Assembly (NCBI GenBank): GCA_027858965.1
Contig: JAQIBS010000167.1
Location: forward strand, 62,001 to 126,000
Length of the DNA: 64,000 bases
Direction: 5' to 3'
From: Kiritimatiellia bacterium
GTDB lineage: Bacteria > Verrucomicrobiota > Kiritimatiellia > RFP12 > UBA1067
Position numbers and translations under genes: made by a program. Shown one piece after another: positions 60,812 through 64,000 of the stretch (position 1 is the first letter of the stretch; the number at the start of each line of letters is the position of its first letter). Under the pieces are notes generated by a model. It was not told where the DNA came from, did not search any database, and saw only the letters and a list, made by a program, of their open reading frames with translations.

Positions 60812-63139
60812 TCACGCAGCCATTTTCATCGCCCGCGCCGAGCTAGGATAACGTTGTTTCAACTCTTCACGCATCTTATCAGCCTCAGCTCCCCGCCCCT
60901 GTTTATCCAGTAGCTGCGCGGCCTTGCTGAGTGCTTCAGGCACAAGTTCTTTATGATCAAACAAAATTCCAACACTGATATAATAGCGAATTGCTGATTC
61001 CAGATCCCCCTTCAGCTCAGCGTTACGTGCAAGACCGGAGTAGGCTCTGGCACGCATGCCCAACATCTCCGGAGTAGAGGACCGGCTGGCGGCATCAATC
61101 AAACTTTTCTCAGCCTCATCATAACGACCGGAGTCGGTCAGCAGCTCCCCCAGACGCAAAGCTGCCTCAGCACCATACTCAGTGGTTGCACCAGTGGCAA
61201 CGGCCTGTTGAAAAGCATAGATAGCCGGATCACGTTCGCCTTTATCACGATGAACACGCCCTAAGATTGTCCAGGCGGTTTGCACCCACCCCTTATCCGG
61301 TTTCATTTTTATAAGAACATAAGAAGCTTTGGATGCTGACTCATACTGCTTGTTACGATGCTGGAATTCCGCCAGCCAGGCCAGCTTATCCTCACCCAGT
61401 TTTTCAGAGACATTTGAATCCAACAGTTTATTAAAGAGCTGAGCTGCCTCATCCCCTTTATTAATCGACTGCAGAAGCAAGCCCAGTTCAAGAGTACACT
61501 CCCGTTCAAACTCTTTTGATGGCTGCGCCGTCAGTGATGCCCTGAACATTTTCTCAGCCTCAACAACATCGTTCAACTCACGATAGATGGTTCCGCGCCA
61601 GTAAAAGATCTCGGCTTGATGCGAATCATCAGGAAAACGTTTGTACAATTCATTAAGCGTTGAACCGGCTGCTCTAGATTGTTTGGTACGAATCTCCTCC
61701 ATCGCCTTTTGATAAAGAGTTTCTGCGACCAGCTTGCTTTCAGGGTATTTTGTTAAAAGAGCGGTCCAGTCACGCAGAGCAGCCTCACTTTGATTCAAGC
61801 GGGTCAGGCAGACACCTGAGGCGTAAAGTGCCGTTGCCGCCAGCGGGTCAGCGGGGTAGGTTTTTGCCACCTTAAGGAACCAGGCCGAAGCCTCCTCCCA
61901 CGCATCCTGCTTTTGCAGCATCCAGCCCAGGCGATAAAGGGCATCTTTCGCCAGCGGACTCTTCGGATATTTTTCAACCAAAGTCCGACAGCTCTGAATA
62001 ACAGCCTCTGACTGATCTGTTTTCAGAGCAGCCTCCGCTTTCATCCATAAAACATTATCCATCAATTCATCACCAGGATTTACAAACGCGGCAATTGCAA
62101 CCAATGTCTCTTTATATTTTCCGGTACGATAAAGAGTTGTTAATTTTTCATAGTGCGCCTTTTGTGCCAGACGACCGTTAGGGGCAAGTTGAAGTTGCTG
62201 ATCATAAAATTGTACCGCGGCATCATTCTGGCTCAGCTCTCTGAGACAGTTTGCCTTTACATAGAGAACCTCTTCTCTCAACGGATGACTTTGATCGTCA
62301 ATGATCAAATCAAGAACTTCAGAGCCCTCCTGATATCGACCACTGTAAAAACAGGCCCATGCTGCAGTCAAGGCCCCCTCTTTAATACGGGCCGATGCAG
62401 GATACTTTGTGCGCAGCATTTTAAACAGATCAGCACTCTCCTCAAACTTCTCCGATATCAATGAGACCTGCGCAGCAAAATAACAGGCTTCCTCTGCAAC
62501 TTTACTATCCTTGGAGTCATAAGCCAGTTCAAGATAAACACCCAAAGCTCGACGTTTATCCTCCTTTTTATCACTCTGACTCAAGATCCAGGCAGAGCGT
62601 AATGCGGAGTAAACTCCATATTCCGTGTCTGCAAAATCTTTCCGCAGAATTTCATAGCAAAGCAATGCCTCGGTGGGTCTTTTAAGTTTTTCAAGGACCT
62701 CACCTTTATGATAGAGAGCAGCCGAACGCACCTCAGGTGCCTGTCCCGCTTTAGTAAGAGGGTCCAGAACTTTAACAGCCTCTTCAAGCGATGCACCGCC
62801 AAGCTCAATCAGAATCAAGGCTCGCTGCAATTGCGCCCGTGGAACCTGTGAACTATCGGGACAGATCTCAGTGAGTTTTTTATAGACTGCCTCAGCCTCA
62901 TTCTGCTTACCAAGCCTGCGGTAACACTCAGCTAAACGGAATAAAACCGAATCACGTTCCGTAACCTGCGGATTGGCAGCCAGAACCTGATACTCACGCG
63001 CAGCCAAATCAAACATGCTTCTTCTGAACAGACCGTCTGCAAGTTGCAACCTGTCATTAACTATAACAGGGTCAGCTTGCACACCCAGTGCTGCAGCCAT
63101 AAACAGGGCCACGCATAATATATTAACCGAACACCTCAT
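60812..63139 (-). CDS. Exported TPR-repeat protein of the ExbBD-linked operon
   Basis: A 775-residue periplasmic protein (signal peptide 1-22, ending VQADP) made almost entirely of tetratricopeptide-like helical pairs with A-x-Y-x-x-L words: FRRSMFDLAAREYQVLAANP, RLAECYRRLGKQNEAEAVYK and LYHKGEVLEKLKRPTEALLC are examples (about 16 or more repeats). Such scaffolds bind partner proteins or peptidoglycan; CpoB/YbgF of the Tol-Pal system is a much shorter relative in function. It starts at the base after the exbD stop, so translation is coupled, and it is followed by the vWA gene. A role as scaffold of the energised complex is likely. Confidence 0.85.
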   Translation of the reverse strand: MRCSVNILCVALFMAAALGVQADPVIVNDRLQLADGLFRRSMFDLAAREYQVLAANPQVTERDSVLFRLAECYRRLGKQNEAEAVYKKLTEICPDSSQVPRAQLQRALILIELGGASLEEAVKVLDPLTKAGQAPEVRSAALYHKGEVLEKLKRPTEALLCYEILRKDFADTEYGVYSALRSAWILSQSDKKEDKRRALGVYLELAYDSKDSKVAEEACYFAAQVSLISEKFEESADLFKMLRTKYPASARIKEGALTAAWACFYSGRYQEGSEVLDLIIDDQSHPLREEVLYVKANCLRELSQNDAAVQFYDQQLQLAPNGRLAQKAHYEKLTTLYRTGKYKETLVAIAAFVNPGDELMDNVLWMKAEAALKTDQSEAVIQSCRTLVEKYPKSPLAKDALYRLGWMLQKQDAWEEASAWFLKVAKTYPADPLAATALYASGVCLTRLNQSEAALRDWTALLTKYPESKLVAETLYQKAMEEIRTKQSRAAGSTLNELYKRFPDDSHQAEIFYWRGTIYRELNDVVEAEKMFRASLTAQPSKEFERECTLELGLLLQSINKGDEAAQLFNKLLDSNVSEKLGEDKLAWLAEFQHRNKQYESASKASYVLIKMKPDKGWVQTAWTILGRVHRDKGERDPAIYAFQQAVATGATTEYGAEAALRLGELLTDSGRYDEAEKSLIDAASRSSTPEMLGMRARAYSGLARNAELKGDLESAIRYYISVGILFDHKELVPEALSKAAQLLDKQGRGAEADKMREELKQRYPSSARAMKMAA

Positions 63140-63574
63140 CTACTCTCCGTTTTTGGCATCTTCTTTGACCTCACTTGTGGCCATTGAAAAATTCCAGATA
63201 TCGGCCTTGCGGCAGGTGTCAATAACCTTAATCAGATCCTCATACTGAGTTGCTTTGTCAGCACGAAGAACCACCGGCTGGCCAGGAAAATAACGAGCCA
63301 GACGATCAAGACGTCCCTTGAGCGCATCCAATGTTAAATCCTGTTGGTTGACAGAAACCCTGCCATCCTGAGAAATATTGATAATAATCTCACCCGGCAG
63401 ACGGTCTGGAACCTTACCACTCTCAGCTGAAGGCAGAGTGATATCAATCTCATATTCCCACTGCGAAAACACCGAAGTTGTGATGAAAAAGCAGAGTAGC
63501 AAAAAGACAATATCCATCATTGCCGTCATTTGGAAGGTGGGCAGGTCGCCTTTGTTATTCTTCCTGAAATTCAT
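63140..63574 (-). CDS. exbD: ExbD/TolR-family proton-channel subunit
   Basis: A 144-residue protein with one N-terminal membrane helix containing the conserved aspartate, D21 in MTAMMDIVFLLLCFF. The periplasmic domain follows with EIIINISQDGRVSVNQQDL and VVLRADKATQYEDLIKVIDT, the usual ExbD/TolR pattern. With ExbB/TolQ it forms the proton-driven motor of the inner membrane. The start overlaps the exbB stop (ATGA at 63571-63574) and the next gene begins immediately after its stop. Confidence 0.93.
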   Translation of the reverse strand: MNFRKNNKGDLPTFQMTAMMDIVFLLLCFFITTSVFSQWEYEIDITLPSAESGKVPDRLPGEIIINISQDGRVSVNQQDLTLDALKGRLDRLARYFPGQPVVLRADKATQYEDLIKVIDTCRKADIWNFSMATSEVKEDAKNGE

Positions 63575-64000
63575 GCTTCTTCTTCCTTCTCAGAGATATC
63601 CATTTGTGAATTCATGCCAATGATAGAGATCATAACCTCTGAAGTGGCCGCTTCCAGATTAGAGATCTGACGGCTTGCACGCCGACGGAACCAAGCGTAG
63701 AAGGCCATACAGGGAATTGCCACTATCAATCCAAAAATTGTTGTGACAATTGCCTGAGAAACACCGGCAGCCAAAACTACCGGTTTGGCACTGGCAACAT
63801 CACTGGCTACCGAGCTGAAGGCCTTCAGCATACCAAGAACTGTTCCCAGCAAACCCAGCAAAGGAGCAATAGTGGCAACATCCAGCAGCAGCTGGGTCTG
63901 TCCCTGAATAGACTCCGCCTGTCGCGCACCCTCAGCCTCAGCCGCACTGCGCAGCAGATGCACATCGCACTCCGGCACATTCCGCATGCAATCCAGTGAA
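63571..64000 (-). CDS. exbB: ExbB/TolQ-family motor subunit, 5' end outside window
   Basis: The frame is open to the right edge (codons before the ATG at 63987 read SLDC), so the N-terminus is missing. The visible part has the two C-terminal membrane helices: LLLDVATIAPLLGLLGTVLG, then MLKAFSSVA, and GVSQAIVTTIFGLIVAIPCM with AFYAWFRRR next. APLLGLLGTVLGM is the conserved TolQ/ExbB core. The partner ExbD follows with a 4-bp overlap. It is the first gene of the visible run. Confidence 0.92.
   Translation of the reverse strand, partial: SLDCMRNVPECDVHLLRSAAEAEGARQAESIQGQTQLLLDVATIAPLLGLLGTVLGMLKAFSSVASDVASAKPVVLAAGVSQAIVTTIFGLIVAIPCMAFYAWFRRRASRQISNLEAATSEVMISIIGMNSQMDISEKEEEA

Overview
The window looks like a chromosomal segment of a Gram-negative, polysaccharide-degrading bacterium, most plausibly from the PVC superphylum (Kiritimatiellota/Lentisphaerota-like). 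This is an inference from several things together: very large secreted beta-structure and glycosidase proteins, a TolQ/TolR-type envelope system, a spermidine route through carboxyspermidine, many Tat-exported sugar enzymes, and intergenic DNA full of short word-like repeats. No rRNA, tRNA or phage block was recognised and no CRISPR array was seen.

Layout. 1-9.3 kb: the 3' part of a PKD/beta-helix secreted protein, gluQ, an adenylylating Fic protein flanked by paired operator-like sites, a Tat-exported FAD oxidoreductase, an MFS transporter and a secreted beta-helix protein followed by an IS66-type MITE. 9.7-18 kb: BrnTA, a broken pectate-lyase-like gene, a GH5 gene that overlaps a RelE/Phd-type toxin-antitoxin pair, a GH38-type alpha-mannosidase and an AraC regulator. 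18.2-29.2 kb: a giant surface protein and two GH78 alpha-L-rhamnosidases; the surface protein and the second rhamnosidase end in the same ~405-residue module. 29.4-41 kb: an SGNH hydrolase with phage-tail-like C-terminal domains, a XylR-type regulator, a Tat-exported Gfo/Idh/MocA - DJ-1 - TIM-barrel isomerase group, a glycosidase-like TIM-barrel protein, an AAA/PD-(D/E)XK protein and a GntP permease.

41.6-45.1 kb is an accessory patch: an exported protein of unknown function, VapBC, a decayed RelE-type pair, an uncharacterised protein, and a 496-bp HicBA module that has the anatomy of an integron gene cassette (an attC-like site whose R'' box is complementary to the upstream junction). hicA is only 59 codons long. 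45.2-51.9 kb carries a polyamine pathway (speA, speB, carboxy(nor)spermidine dehydrogenase, nspC) interrupted by a GxxExxY-type gene that sits between perfect 27-bp inverted repeats. 52-57.1 kb holds a frameshifted secreted protein and a 1340-residue multidomain lipoprotein glycosidase candidate, followed by an SMP-30-like lipoprotein.

58.7-64 kb is a compact co-directional run, exbB/tolQ (cut by the edge), exbD/tolR, a 775-residue periplasmic TPR protein and a membrane-anchored, proline-rich vWA protein built like TonB/TolA but ending in a vWA domain.

The best candidates for something undescribed are the HicBA cassette, the ExbBD-TPR-vWA system, the shared C-terminal module and the Fic-flanking elements. 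All assignments come from reading the sequence and remembered family motifs; no search was run.
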